Shown one piece after another: positions 24,653-35,510 of a stretch of DNA of 64,000 nt. The notes below the pieces were generated by a model. The model worked only from the letters and a program-made list of their open reading frames with translations, made no database searches and was not told where the DNA came from. Each line of letters opens with the position of its first letter. Position 1 is the first letter of the stretch. The position numbers were made by a program, and so were the translations under genes. The stretch comes from Heterodera schachtii (lineage: Eukaryota; Nematoda; Chromadorea; Rhabditida; Heteroderidae), in NCBI GenBank assembly GCA_023374025.1, contig SIJG01000004.1, positions 927,226 through 991,225 on the forward strand, written 5' to 3'.

Positions 24653-25184
24653 AATAATTAAAATAATTGAAATACTTTATGGGACTGAATTGGACACTTC
24701 TCGGTCTTATCCTCGCACTATTTTTGTCGCTTCGGCTCACCACGCTGTCCCCCGCCCCCCCCCCCCCCCCCCCCCCGACTTACCTTCCCCTCCCCCATAA
24801 ATGCAATCCAAGTGCGCATATTCCTCCACGCCGCCCCCCCCCCCCCTCATTTTCCCCATTTTCTCACCAAATCCCTTTCCTCTCGCTGAAGGCGCACACA
24901 CATTCACCGACCCAAAACGCACCCAATCCATCGATTGGACAAAAAACATAAATCGGCGGGATGGATAACTTTATGCCAACAATAATTGGCGGGATGTTGT
25001 ATATCCCAGCAGGGATGCCGCAAATTATCCGAAACCCACCTTTTCCGGTCGGCATTTTTTTTTACCTTCGACACACTGTGTGGCACATCAACAATTCATT
25101 TCCAATTTTAAATTCTTCAATTTTTAATGGGATATCGTGCACCTCTTTTTTTCTCTCTCAATTTCTGAAAATGCCATTTTAATT

Positions 25185-27056
25185 ATGCGCAAATTCCGCT
25201 CGCCCCATTCTCTGCTCTTTGGCATCGCCATCGGCGTTTTTCTTGGCCTTTACATCAATTTGTTAGACAATAAAAGCAAAATTTACATCGCTTTTACTGA
25301 AGAAGACACACAAAAAGGTAAAAGCAATGGAATTATTTATTTATTTGAAGAAATTAATATGTATTTAGTGACAATTTATTCGAATTTGCCCTCCCATTTA
25401 ATGCGAATGGGCAATAAAAATGCGCAAACATTGCATTCACTGAACATTTGGCTACGTTGCATTGTTTTGTTGGCATCCGATGAACAAAATTGGCCAGAAA
25501 AGAATTTGATGGCCATTAGAGACACGTGGGCGAAGAAATGCAACGAAAGTGGGCCAAATTAAAAATGAAAAAATAAAACATTTCCGAATTCATTTACCTA
25601 TTTTAATTGGTTGTAGCTCTGTTCTTCACCGATTCTCTAAAATTGCAGCAACGATTTGGCGGTATGAAAAATTTGAAAATTCAAAAATTAAAATGCCAAC
25701 AATTAATACATAAAAGGACCAGTCAATCGTTTAGCCTTTTTGCCATCTCCGAACATGCACATTTTGTTGGTTGAGCAGAGCAATTCCAATGCCATCAAAC
25801 TGGCGGATTGGACTCTGATGAGCAATCTGATCAAATTTCTATCAGAAAAAGACCAAAACGGAGGCGAAGAAAATGGGCAAAAAATTGGCAAAAATTGGAC
25901 GGTGATAACAAACGGACAAAGGCAAAAGAAAAGAAATAAACAAATTATCAAAACTTATGTAAATGATTAAATTCTTTAAGCTATTTGCACTTGGATAATC
26001 TGCGCTTTCTGTTGGCTCAAGTTGATGAAAATGCTGCGGTGATTTTGGGACGGAAAGTTCAAATCCAACGGTGGGCTAACCCAATTTGAATTTGGGATTT
26101 GAATTTGCGCTTTTCAGGCCCTTTTGGCGTTCCGTTCTCTCCAACATTTTCCCGTTTTCTTCCCTTTCAAATTGGCCCGTCCATTTTTCACTTTCCTCCG
26201 GAGAGAGTCCGCTGATCTTTAGCCAACTTTCTTTGCGTCTTTTGGCTGCCCAATGCGCGGACACTTTTCGCTGGTCCAACGCACTGATCGGTGGCCCAAT
26301 GGCAGGGCGAATGATCGGCGATTGTTCAGCGAAATTGGGAATTGCCCTGTGGGATCCGGTTGATCAGGTGGCTAATTGGAGATTGTACAACGACAAATTT
26401 ATATGATATTTATTAATATTAATGTGCCCTGACACTTACCAGGGATGATTCCGAGGCCAAAAAATTCCGAAACCAAAATTTCAACCCATAATTCGTTCCC
26501 ACCCTCAGTAAATACCATCTTTTTGATCAAAAAATTGATATAAATTTATATTTTACAGGCTTTGCTGCTGTTAAAATGCTAATTTTATTTTTCACGCGTT
26601 TGATCAATTTAGAAGCAATTATTAATTTTAAAAAATTTCGAAAAATAGACAATGTTTTAGCAAAAATATTTTTTTTAAAGTGAGAGACCAATAAAAATGC
26701 TAAAATTTTACTTTTTTTTTAAATTTTCCCCCGCCGCCAAAGGAATCGCGCCCATTGATTGTGGACGCCAATGTAAAAACACTCTTTTCACGGATTGCAA
26801 AAAATGCTACAATTGGCGGCACGGAGAAGGAAATTCAATGGCTTTTGCCAAAAAAAGAAACGTCCCAAATGGCCAAATGTTGCAGTGATCGCGCAATTGC
26901 ATTCGCACTTTTAAATCACAAAGAGCAGCGACTGATTGACTTTGGAGGTGCGCGAGATTTATTGCCATTATTTTTATTGCTAATTTTCGATTAAATTTAT
27001 TTAATTTTTCCCATTTTTCTCTTTCAGTGAATCGTCTGAAAGTGTTTGGCACATGA
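25185..27056 (+). CDS. Core-1 beta-1,3-galactosyltransferase-like protein (GT31, C1GALT1 family)
   Basis: The start is ATG 25185, followed by a signal anchor (SLLFGIAIGVFLGLYINLL) typical of Golgi type II enzymes. Exon 2 (25369-25550) gives RCIVLLASDEQNWPEKNL and IRDTWAKKCNE, the C1GALT1 start (ATWAQRCN in the family). Then come 25618-25661 (LFFTDSLKLQQRFG), 25717-about 25905 (PVNRLAFLPSPNMHILLVEQ), 25981-26080 (LHLDNLRFLLAQVDENAAVI), 26119-26376 (SGESPLIFSQLSLRLLAA, then CSAKLGIALWDPVDQ), 26742-26948 (DANVKTLFSRI; KCCSDRAIAFALL) and 27028-27056 (VNRLKVFGT, stop). CCSD and the terminal FG match the family C-terminus. The DDD metal motif normally found just before LDNLR was not found at the exon junction near 25905-25981. 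Role by family: extends O-glycan GalNAc with galactose; a degenerate or specialised paralog is possible. Confidence 0.8.
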
Positions 27057-27119
27057 TGGCAAAAAGGGAAATACAACTGATCAAATTAATTTAATTTTTG
27101 TGTTGGAATTGAGTTGGAA

Positions 27120-27425
27120 TCGTGACTGGACAATCGGACAGTAAAATACACAAAATTATAAGAAAATGCCGTCGCCGAAGGGGACCACCGATTGTGCCAT
27201 AATTCACAGGACGGCATTTATGTGCGAGGAATGGCAAGAAAAACAGCCGTCGCTTACAAATTAATTTACAACGATGTTTTAGACTGCATTCACACTTCTT
27301 TTTTTATTTGCCTATTTTTCTTTTTTCTTGATATGGCACAATTGGTCCCCTTCGGCGACGGCATTTTCTTATCTTTTTGTGTATTTTACGGTCCGCCGAT
27401 TGTCCGGGAGCCGTTGGAATTGTAC
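27120..27425. repeat. Long inverted repeat with arms of about 80 bases
   Basis: The left arm (about 27127-27201) reads GGACAATCGGACAGTAAAAT, then AAAATGCCGTCGCCGAAGGG, then ATTGTGCCAT. The right arm (27332-about 27412) is its reverse complement: ATGGCACAATTGGTCCCCTT, CGGCGACGGCATTTTCTTAT, TGTGTATTTTACGGTCCGCC, GATTGTCC. The loop is about 130 bases. The arms are more GC-rich than their surroundings and are only mildly diverged. It lies just after the GT31 gene. No protein family is evident in the arms. Confidence 0.75.
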
Positions 27426-27973
27426 ACTTTTTAAACCTTTGCTCATTTGCCGGTCATTCATTCGCTGCTGATTAATTAAAACCCATCGCCGTTTAATTGC
27501 TAATAATTAGAAAATGGTGCTTTGTTTTTTTTTGTTTGTTTTAATAAAACATTTTTTACATTTTCGTTTTTTTACACGTGACCTTTCCCTTTTCCATCCC
27601 TCTCCGTCGTCGTTGGTTTGCCCCCCCCCCCCCCCCGGCAAAAAATTACTAATTCGATCGATGTCAACAATCCATCATCATCAGAGAATGAATTAATTAA
27701 TATCCATCATCCTTTCTGACAATTATTTTTCATTTTTATTAATATTATTATTTTTTTATTATATTTGGATAATATTTTTAGAAAATAAAACTGCTAAAAT
27801 AAGTTTCATAGGACTTAGGACCCAAAAAAGCCCAAAATATAATCAAAAAACGAAAAATAGGACAAAAAAAAATCCCAAATTTAGAGAGGTAAGTTGGTGA
27901 AAATTTTTAATTTGTATACATCATTAAACTTTAATAAAATTATGTCATTTTTTGGATTAAATTTCATAATAAA

Positions 27974-28642
27974 ATGGAAAATGACGGACAGCTCAGTCCC
28001 GCGGAAGAGCAAATGCTAATCGAACAGGCGCAAATTGTGCAACGCAATTCGCACAGCCCTTACAGCAAATTCGCCGTCGGCGCTGCCATTTTGAACGAAG
28101 ACGGACAGATTTTCAGAGGAGGCAAAGCAAAAGCGGACGGATGCTTTTTACTTGACTTATCCCTTTCCCATTCAGCAAATGTGGAAAATGCTTCTTACGG
28201 GGCGACGATTTGTGCCGAAAGAAGCGGTAAAATAAATAAATTAAATTAAATAAAAATTCACTCATTTTTAATTGCCAACTTTTTCAGCAATTTGTTCCGC
28301 AATTAGCGCAATTGGGCCCACCAAATTTTGTCCAAAAGCAATTTGTGTAGTCAGTGAGTGGCGAGAAATTGAGAAGATATTGAAAATACATTGAAAGTTT
28401 AGCCGATTTGACTGAACCCGGCGCACCGTGCGGCATTTGTCGCCAAACTTTGGTCGAATTCGGTGACATGGCGGTGGGTTTATTTTGTAAACATTCTCAA
28501 AATGTTCATCCATTAGCAATACACGGAGAACGAATATTCATTCATTTCACTAAACACTTTGATCAATTTAATTGATCAGTTTAATTTCTTTTCAATTTTC
28601 TTTTTGGCTACGAATTATTTAATCGTTTTGATAACATTTTAA
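27974..28642 (+). CDS. Cytidine deaminase
   Basis: This enzyme hydrolyses cytidine or deoxycytidine to uridine in pyrimidine salvage; it is a cytosolic homotetramer with one zinc per subunit. Exon 1 (27974-28121) reads [20 protein letters not shown], the family N-terminal signature. Exon 2 (28176-28228) reads [20 protein letters not shown] carries a zinc Cys and the catalytic Glu. Exon 3 (about 28288-28353) reads [20 protein letters not shown]. Exon 4 (about 28402-28473) reads [16 protein letters not shown], with the two remaining zinc Cys. A last exon from 28517 ([20 protein letters not shown]) supplies the C-terminus, with a stop at 28640-28642, though a hydrophobic tail makes this end less certain. 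Intron 1 starts with GC, not GT; joining there restores the universal family string exactly. Confidence 0.92.
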
Positions 28643-31160
28643 TATGGAATTATTATTATTCTTTGAAAATGATAATTACTTTTGGTTGGTGAATGAATTT
28701 CAAGTCATTAACCAAATGGGTCACATTTATTTATACGTTTGAATTTTGGTTTATCAGCAGAAGAGAGGAGAGATTGCGGAAAATTAATTACCCCCTATTA
28801 ATTGGTATTATTTATTTATCTTTGTCAATTTGTCTTCCATTATTAAATCGTCCTTTTGCTCCCGCCTAATTAAGGTTCTTTTCTCTCAATTAAGGTTCTT
28901 CTCTATTCGCGTCCCAGCAAAAAAATGTTAAAAACGCGCGTCCAAAATCTGCTCCCAATGGCATTCACTCCCAACGCATTGAACACTTTCAAAAGTGACG
29001 CATCGATGAGCAATTAACCGAATGAATGGACGCTCGCATTTGAAAAGTGATTGATCAAACCAATTAGAGAGTTAACGATTTAATTCAATTTAATTTAAAA
29101 GGCATTAATCCCATCCCCGAAATGCACTAAAAGCAATTGTTTAAATTAGAGCATGAAAATGTTTGTTAAAAATTCACTAAAAGGCGATAATTAGCCATTT
29201 ATTTTTCGGTTTTATTATATATTTCTTTTTACAATAATATGCATAAATAAGGTATTTTGTTTGTTTGGGTATTATCCCTACTTTAATTGGGCTCATCTTT
29301 TACTTCGCACGATGGCATTTTCTATGGCATCGGCCAATGCCAAAACCAATCGGACAAAAAAGGAGATTAATAATAAATTTAATTATTGTTGGTTTATCCC
29401 ATTTATTTACTTTGTCCCCCCCCCCCCCCCTTTTGTCCGTTCCTCCGTTTCCCATTTGTCCCATTTTGCCCAATTTTTTTCCTCGCCCTCTCTTATCAGC
29501 GACAGTTACTTTTTATCAGCCAAACAAACATTTAGGGCTGCCAAATTAGTGATAATATTATATATATTATATGATATTCCATTTGAGACGAATGGCAATC
29601 CTTCTTTTTTTTTTTTTTGGGGGGGGGGGGCGAAGGTCCGCTGAATGCGTTTCTTAAGTGTGCAACTCATTACCATAATTACTTTTTGCTCCCACAAAAT
29701 GCCGTTGTCCTCCATCATTTTCCATCCCATCCAGCTCTTCCTCGGCATCGTCAGCTTCCTTCTCCAATTGTTTCTGTTTGTTGTCACCGGTGGCAGACGC
29801 AATATTTTGACAGGTGATTATTGGCTAATGAAAAGACAAAGAACATGAAAAACGACGAGTAAATTGGGTTGAGGTCTCGAGTAAAAAAGTATGATCCCGA
29901 CCCGGATTTTTCTGATCTCACAATTAATTTTGGCTTTTTCTTTGCGTTGTGAATTTTTTGGCACTATGCATACGCAAAAGAAAGTGTTTTTAAGGTAGGA
30001 AATAAAAAATTATTAATTGAAATTGGGAGAATGGAAGAAAAATGAATTATTTTTTTAAAGCGGTTCTATTAAATGTGCAAATGGCCAAGTTTAATAAATA
30101 AATTTCGGCACTTTCTTCTTTTGCTTTTGTTTAATAATCTCTCCATAGGAATGAAAATTATTTTAAATTAAAACTTTTTTATTAAAATAAATCCTTTAAG
30201 AAATATCACACAAAAAAATTCTTATTTTCCGCTTACCAAAATGAAATATAATTTTTGATAAAATCTAATTTAATTTTGATTTGACAAGTCCTCCAATTTT
30301 ACACCATTCTTCTTGCCGTTTTCACCCATATTTTGCCGTTTTATCGCCCTTTTAGGCCCCTATTCGTTAATGCCCCCCCCCAAAAAAAAACATCGCAACA
30401 AATAAAAAAAATATATATAATAATTGTTTATCTACCTATTTTTATCATCAAATAAGAAAGCAAACCACAACAAAAATGATGTTTTTATTGTATGATTCGA
30501 TTGGTTTCTCCTCAGCCCATGCCTTTCTTTCTTCTCTCTTTTTCCCATTTATTCATTTTCCTTCCTCAAAATTCCCTTTCAAATCAATGAATGTAAATTA
30601 AAATAGTAAATATTAAATAAAACGCTTTTTTATTTTATTTTTTTAAATTTAATAGTTGAAAATAATTTTATTAATTTTCTAAATGCACTTTAAACTTGAA
30701 ATTTGGTCCCGGACCAAGCTTTAACTTAACAAAAGGCAGACAGCTCAGACACGCTTTATCCTTGGCCTTGGCTCGGTTTGAGAGGCGTAACTTAGTCTTT
30801 AAATTTTTTATGAGATTTTTCCCCGAGGGTAGCTAATTTCAGCGGAGTTTCTGCTGCTGATAATTCGGATATTTTTCCGATTTCATTTATTATCTCAAAA
30901 TTTAAAAAAGTCAACATGCTCCATTAACTTGTGCAAGTTCCTTTAGCGCGAGAACTTCAAAAATGCGCAATTTGTACCCATTTGATAAATTTTGATTTAT
31001 GTTATAGCATTTAGCCCCCAGCAAAACGGCGCGCCAAAATGCTTTCAGTGCGCCTTTTGTTGACTTTTTTAAAATTTTTAGGTTATCTTACCACATACCT
31101 AAGTGGCCTAATTTCTCAGTTTAAAATTAAATTTATATTTTTTATTTTTCAATTTTTAAT
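28643..31160. other. Long AT-rich intergenic region, no firm gene
   Basis: Apart from one possible minus-strand exon at 29650-29830, nothing convincing was found. It has a C tract at about 29407, a T10/G10 junction at about 29612-29631 and a C tract at about 30371. A segment at 30705-31060 is somewhat richer in GC and contains a GGTCCCGGACC palindrome, but no RNA family was recognised. Confidence 0.45.
29650..29830 (-). CDS. Possible isolated coding exon, acidic
   Basis: On the minus strand the frame reads ATGDNKQKQLEKEADDAEEE, then LDGMENDGGQRHFVGAKSN, with a plausible acceptor upstream. The segment is GC-rich against an AT-rich background, which supports coding. The opposite strand is also open but gives only a hydrophobic leucine-rich string. 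No partner exons could be linked and no family is recognised. It may be an exon of a gene not otherwise visible, or a gene relic. Confidence 0.3.
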
Positions 31161-31239
31161 TATTATTTTTTGTTTAATTTTTCTTTTTTAAGTTCCGCAA
31201 AGACAGCGTTTAACGGCCGAGGAACGCTCAGCAGCAGAA

Positions 31240-33158
31240 ATGGAGGAGCATCAGCAGCAGAAGAAAACGGCAGAAATTTACATCAAATATTTTGTGGTCG
31301 GCGAACATCGCCTTTCAGTGAATTTGCCGCAACAACACAACGCCAACACTTACTATTCAAATCCGCCCTATTCAGTGCACGCGCGCGATTGGATTGACGG
31401 CAAAAAATGGCAAGCCAAAAAAAGCAAATAATCATTTATATAATAATAATTATTTTATTTATTTGGAGCAAAATTTAGGGAATTCTCCGTCACGAAACCG
31501 ATCAACTCGCAGCAATGCCTTTTGAAACTGGCAATGCTCGAGACGGATTTGGCCTCAAACCCCGTGACGGCCGAAATTGTCTTTTGGCAATGGTTCCGGG
31601 GAAAGCAGGCGCACATTTTGCAAGTGCGAAATTACCGAAAAAATATCATTAGAGCAATTACGCGATGGCTTAACATAATTAAGTGCCTTAATTGCTTGTC
31701 ATTTGCAGAAGAGTGTCAAAGTGTTTTGCCAGTCGGGTGCCCAAGTTCAGCTTCAGCACAACGCCGGCGCTGCCAACGCGGCACCGTCCGATGGCTTTTT
31801 CAACGTTCTCATCCGCTTGTTGGAGAAGAGGGAGCATCAAATCATTGAAAAGTGCGTTTTGCTTTTAAACCCTTCCATTTCATTTGGCCTACCGTACACC
31901 CAACTCGAATTGTACAGTAAGCAAGAAGTCCATGATACGGTGGTATCTGTTCATTATTTTTCGATTGAATTTGTTCAGTCCGTGCCCCCCGTGCGATTCG
32001 GAGGACGAAGTTGTGCTGAAGGTGGGCCCCGAGCAGTTCACTGTCTCCAAGCACTTTCTGATGTCCGTGTCGCCCGTCTTCCACAAAATGTTCTCCGTCG
32101 ACATGTTGGAGAAGGCACAGGGCGAAGTGAGCCTGGAGGAGACCAACGGCGAGGAGTTCGGCGCGTTTCTGGACGCCCTCTCGCCCAAAATGGCATCGCC
32201 AAATCGTAAAAAAATAAATGCACACAAATGCCAAAAATGTTCCGCTGTTCACACAGCTGCCAATGTGATGGGAATGCTAAAATTGGCCGACCGTTTCCAA
32301 GTCGATGCGTTGCGCAACCGATGCGAGGCGCATCTGATCAATTGCGTGGAGATCAGTCTGATCGAACGCCTTTTGTGTGCGGAAATGTACCGATTGGAAA
32401 AGCTGAAGGTCCTTTCAATGGTGCCGAGTCGTTACTCAAAAAACCATCAAATGGAAATTTTTTGATAGATTATTAATAACTTCGCCCAATGAATCAAATT
32501 TTAAAATCTTGATATCTTTCGATAGCCTTAAGTGTTTTCTATTGTCCTGAATAACAAAAAAATTCATTAAATTTCAAAAAAATTATGACCTGAGAAACAC
32601 AAAAAACCTAGTTTTTTTTTTTTTGAACATTTTGGTCATAACTTTCTTGAAACTTAACAAACTATTTTGGATTTTGTAGGCTATTAGAAAACACTTAGGG
32701 CTATCAAATGATATCAAGAATTAAAAATTTGGTTGCTTTTCAGCAAAAGTTATATCAAAAAATATTCTCATTTGATGGTTTTTTGAGTAACATCATAGCA
32801 CCTTTTCAATTTACTACAATTTCTGTCGAAAATGTTATTTTGCTTCGTTAGAATTTCATTCTGAAAAGTCTGAACGGCGTCGGAATGCGCGAGTTTTACG
32901 AGGAGAATCAGGCGGCACTGAATTTGCTGAGCAAAGATTTGCTCATCCAACTGACAGTTCGCATCTGTTCCAGGTCATTCCCATTAGTCAGTTTTTCTTC
33001 TCCAATTACATTGAACCAAATAATAATAATTATGACTAATAAATTCAATTTTTGTTTCCATTTGATCAAACGGTTTCTGTGAATTAATTTCTTTTTTCAG
33101 TTCGAAAATCGATCGGTCGGCACTGTGCCATAATTGCACGAAGAATTTGAATGAATGA
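31240..33158 (+). CDS. BTB/POZ domain protein
   Basis: Exons at about 31240-31420 (YIKYFVVGEHRLSVNLPQQ; NPPYSVHARDWIDGKKW), 31479-31616 (CLLKLAMLETDLASNPVTAE) and 31709-31851 (VKVFCQSGAQVQLQHN; FFNVLIRLLEKREHQIIEK) form an N-terminal region I do not recognise. Exon 31980-32205 holds the BTB core: EVVLKVGPEQFTVSKHFLMS then VSPVFHKMF. Exon 32262-32410 continues with NVMGMLKLADRFQVDALRNR then CEAHLINCVE, as in BTB helices alpha4-5. The last exons are 32851-32971 (GMREFYEENQAALNLLSKDL) and about 33101-33158 (stop). BTB proteins dimerise and often act as CUL3 ubiquitin-ligase adaptors; nematodes have many, often with MATH domains, but no clear MATH domain is visible here. The start codon could lie in an earlier exon. 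An intron holds a palindromic element (32495-32750). Confidence 0.8.
32495..32750. mobile_element. Palindromic element, core family TATCATTCGAAAG, copy 3
   Basis: The left arm reads TCTTGATATCTTTCGATAGC, then CTTAAGTGTTTTCTATTGTC. The right arm is the reverse complement: TAGGCTATTAGAAAACACTT, AGGGCTATCAAATGATATCA, AGAATT. The centre contains CATTTTGGTCATAACTTTCT. It has the same layout as the copies at 1043 and 19895, with the core slightly mutated. It lies in a BTB-gene intron. Confidence 0.75.
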
Positions 33159-33514
33159 AACGTAAAACCGAAGGGATTTGAAGAAAATAAAAGCTAATGT
33201 TTATATTTAAAAGGAATTTTTTGTTTGTTTTTTCTTTACAAATTTAAATATTTTGATTTGATCATAAAATATTCTTTATGTGTAAAATAAATTCGAAATT
33301 TGAGTTTTTTTAAATGCGTTTAATTTAGCGAAATCTTTCCTATTTAAAATTTATATATCTGCACAGTTTGTATTTCTTTCTGAATCGTTTGTTACATTTA
33401 TTCTCCATTTTCCATATAATTTTTTTCTTTTCATAAATTTTCTTTTTCAAATTGCTTTAAGTGCCGTTTCTTCCATGCCCCCCCCCCCCCGCTTTATCCG
33501 TTGTGCCATCATTT

Positions 33515-34917
33515 TTACTCATCCGTTTGCCGTTCATTTTCTCGCCTTCCCTCCGTGCCAAAACATTCGCCAATTTGAATCGGCTGCGGCCCCTGGGCAA
33601 AGTATTCTTTGTCCAGCAAATAATCGAGGCATCCGCGGACAATCACATCGAACCAAATGCCGAGGGCTGCGCCAGAAAAGGAAACAATGGCCAAATTGAA
33701 GGGCCAAATGGGGCCAAAGTTCAGCTCCATCTGCGGCACACTCAAAGGGAATTGGCATTCATTTTGAGGAGGAAGGAGAGCTAATGGACCCCAATATAAT
33801 TAATTATTTGATTTTTGGACTAATGCATAAAAAATGAGAGAAACGGAAAATGGTGAAAAAAAAATAATTAATTAATTAGTTTTTGCTCCTTCGATTGACC
33901 TGATAAAATGCGAAAAGATCAAATTGGTCGCTTCAATTCCCATGCACATGCACGAAATTGAGAAGACGGCGCCCGCCTTAAACAACGAATGATTAGAATT
34001 TGACTTTTTAATTGGTTCTATGCATTACCATTAGTAAGCAGATCTCCACCTTCAGAAAGTAAATTTGTGGCCACAACATTTGCGGCTGCTCATGCCGAAT
34101 TCCGTAAATCTGTGCTTATCGAATTTAACATTGTCCATTTGAATTATATTTGAAAATTGGCGATTTGTTAATGACCATTTCAAATGGATGGAAAATTTTA
34201 ATTTTAATTTTAATTGGTTCTTTTAAAAATTCGTGAATTTGGCCATGAACTTTGCGACCGATGCCTAACCATGGAGATGGTTGTGCCAATTGCGATACAT
34301 AGCACAGAAGCGACGAGCAGCGGCGCCCACACGCCCACAAGGCGACTTCCGGCGTAATAATCTATGAATATTGCAACAATCGAATGAATGAATTGGCCAA
34401 TTTGTCTCACAGAAATTTTTAGGAATTTCGTAATAATATTTTTTTAATTTTTTACTCATTGCTGTGAAAAAAGTCCCAGTTAGCAGCAGAATCTCGACGA
34501 TTCCGACCACCACAGCCGCGTCGCGATAGTGCAGAAATTGACAAGTTGGCGGTGCCAAATAAAACTCGTCGTTGGGGTCGAATTGGTAAGGCGCGGGCGG
34601 CTCATCCTTCGCTTCCAATGGGGCGGCTAAAGGCATTTGCCAATTATTATATGTAAATTAAGCAAAAGATGCAATGGATCGAATGAAAAGCGAGAAAGTT
34701 TGGGGAAAATCTTGGAAATAAGGACAATTCGAAGCCTTCGCAAATTAAACACGTAATTAAGGGAAGAAAACGCTAATTGACCCTCAATTGTCGAGGAAGA
34801 AGTGGACACTTCAGCGGATTGTTGCGTTTCAATTGGACCAATCGCCGCCGCTGAAATGGGCTGTTGCTGGTGATGATGGTGGTGCTGCTGCTGTTCATCA
34901 ACCATTACGATGGCCAT
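33515..34917 (-). CDS. Four-helix membrane protein, unrecognised
   Basis: The start ATG is at 34917, followed by a Gln/His-rich cytosolic tail (DEQQQHHHHHQQQ). The next exon (about 34625-34430) reads YQFDPNDEFYLAPPTCQFLH, then helix 1 (AAVVVGIVEILLLTGTFFT). Helix 2 is at about 34390-34265 (LVGVWAPLLVASVLCIAIGT), helix 3 in short exons near 34100-34030 and 33975-33900 (YFLKVEICLL; AGAVFSISCMCMGIEATNL), and helix 4 in the last exon (NLAIVSFSGAALGIWFDVIV). The tail is charged and ends at a stop at 33515-33517. The topology resembles small tetraspan families of unknown function in nematodes. It has no CCG motif or large cysteine loop, so it is not a classical tetraspanin. Probably a plasma- or endo-membrane protein. 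Confidence 0.7.
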
Positions 34918-35510
34918 TTAAATTTGAGATAGAATTTGAAAGTCAATTAAATTGCAAAATAATAAAAATTGGGTCGTAAATGATTGAGAAGTGATCGGAA
35001 TGATCAATCGGTGAAGAACCAAGCCGAGAATGACCAACCGAAAAGGGAATGAGAAGAAACAACAAACCACTTCCATAATGGATCAAAAATTGGCGATGGA
35101 TTTTTGCTGGGATTGGCGAAACGACCGATCGATCCCTTCCGCTGACGACGGAGCAAAGGATGGACAAATAAATGATGACAGTTGAGAACGATTTGGCGGG
35201 CGCTGATGACCTCCTTTTTTGCGAGACGGCGCTTTTCCAATATGCGCCGAACGAACGAATGAATCGCCGGAGATGAGACACTTTGAACACAACAAAAGGA
35301 AGCGATCAATGGGGGAAAAAGATGGAAAACTGATCAAACAATTATCACCGAACAATCAATGTTAGGGAGTGGCGGGAAGGTAATTGATCAACTGAAAGTA
35401 CTGTGCCAATTCGAAAAGTTGTAAGCACAAAATTCCGGGCAAAATGTGAGAAAAAACAAATGCGAGTGCCAACATTTGGCCATAAAATGGACGCCTTCCC
35501 ATTTCGGCAT
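34918..35510. other. Short intergenic region between two minus-strand genes
   Basis: Several open frames exist on the minus strand (for example 35004-35309), but none has a conserved motif, linked exons or a clear start. It probably holds the promoter of the four-helix gene and the 3' UTR of the ground-like gene. Confidence 0.4.

Noticed and set aside
24667..24951. Proline-rich open frame upstream of the GT31 gene
   Set aside because: It is generated by two long C homopolymers; no splice link, no conserved motif.
30705..31060. Slightly GC-richer block that might be a non-coding RNA
   Set aside because: Only a short GGTCCCGGACC palindrome is visible; no conserved RNA structure or family was recognised.
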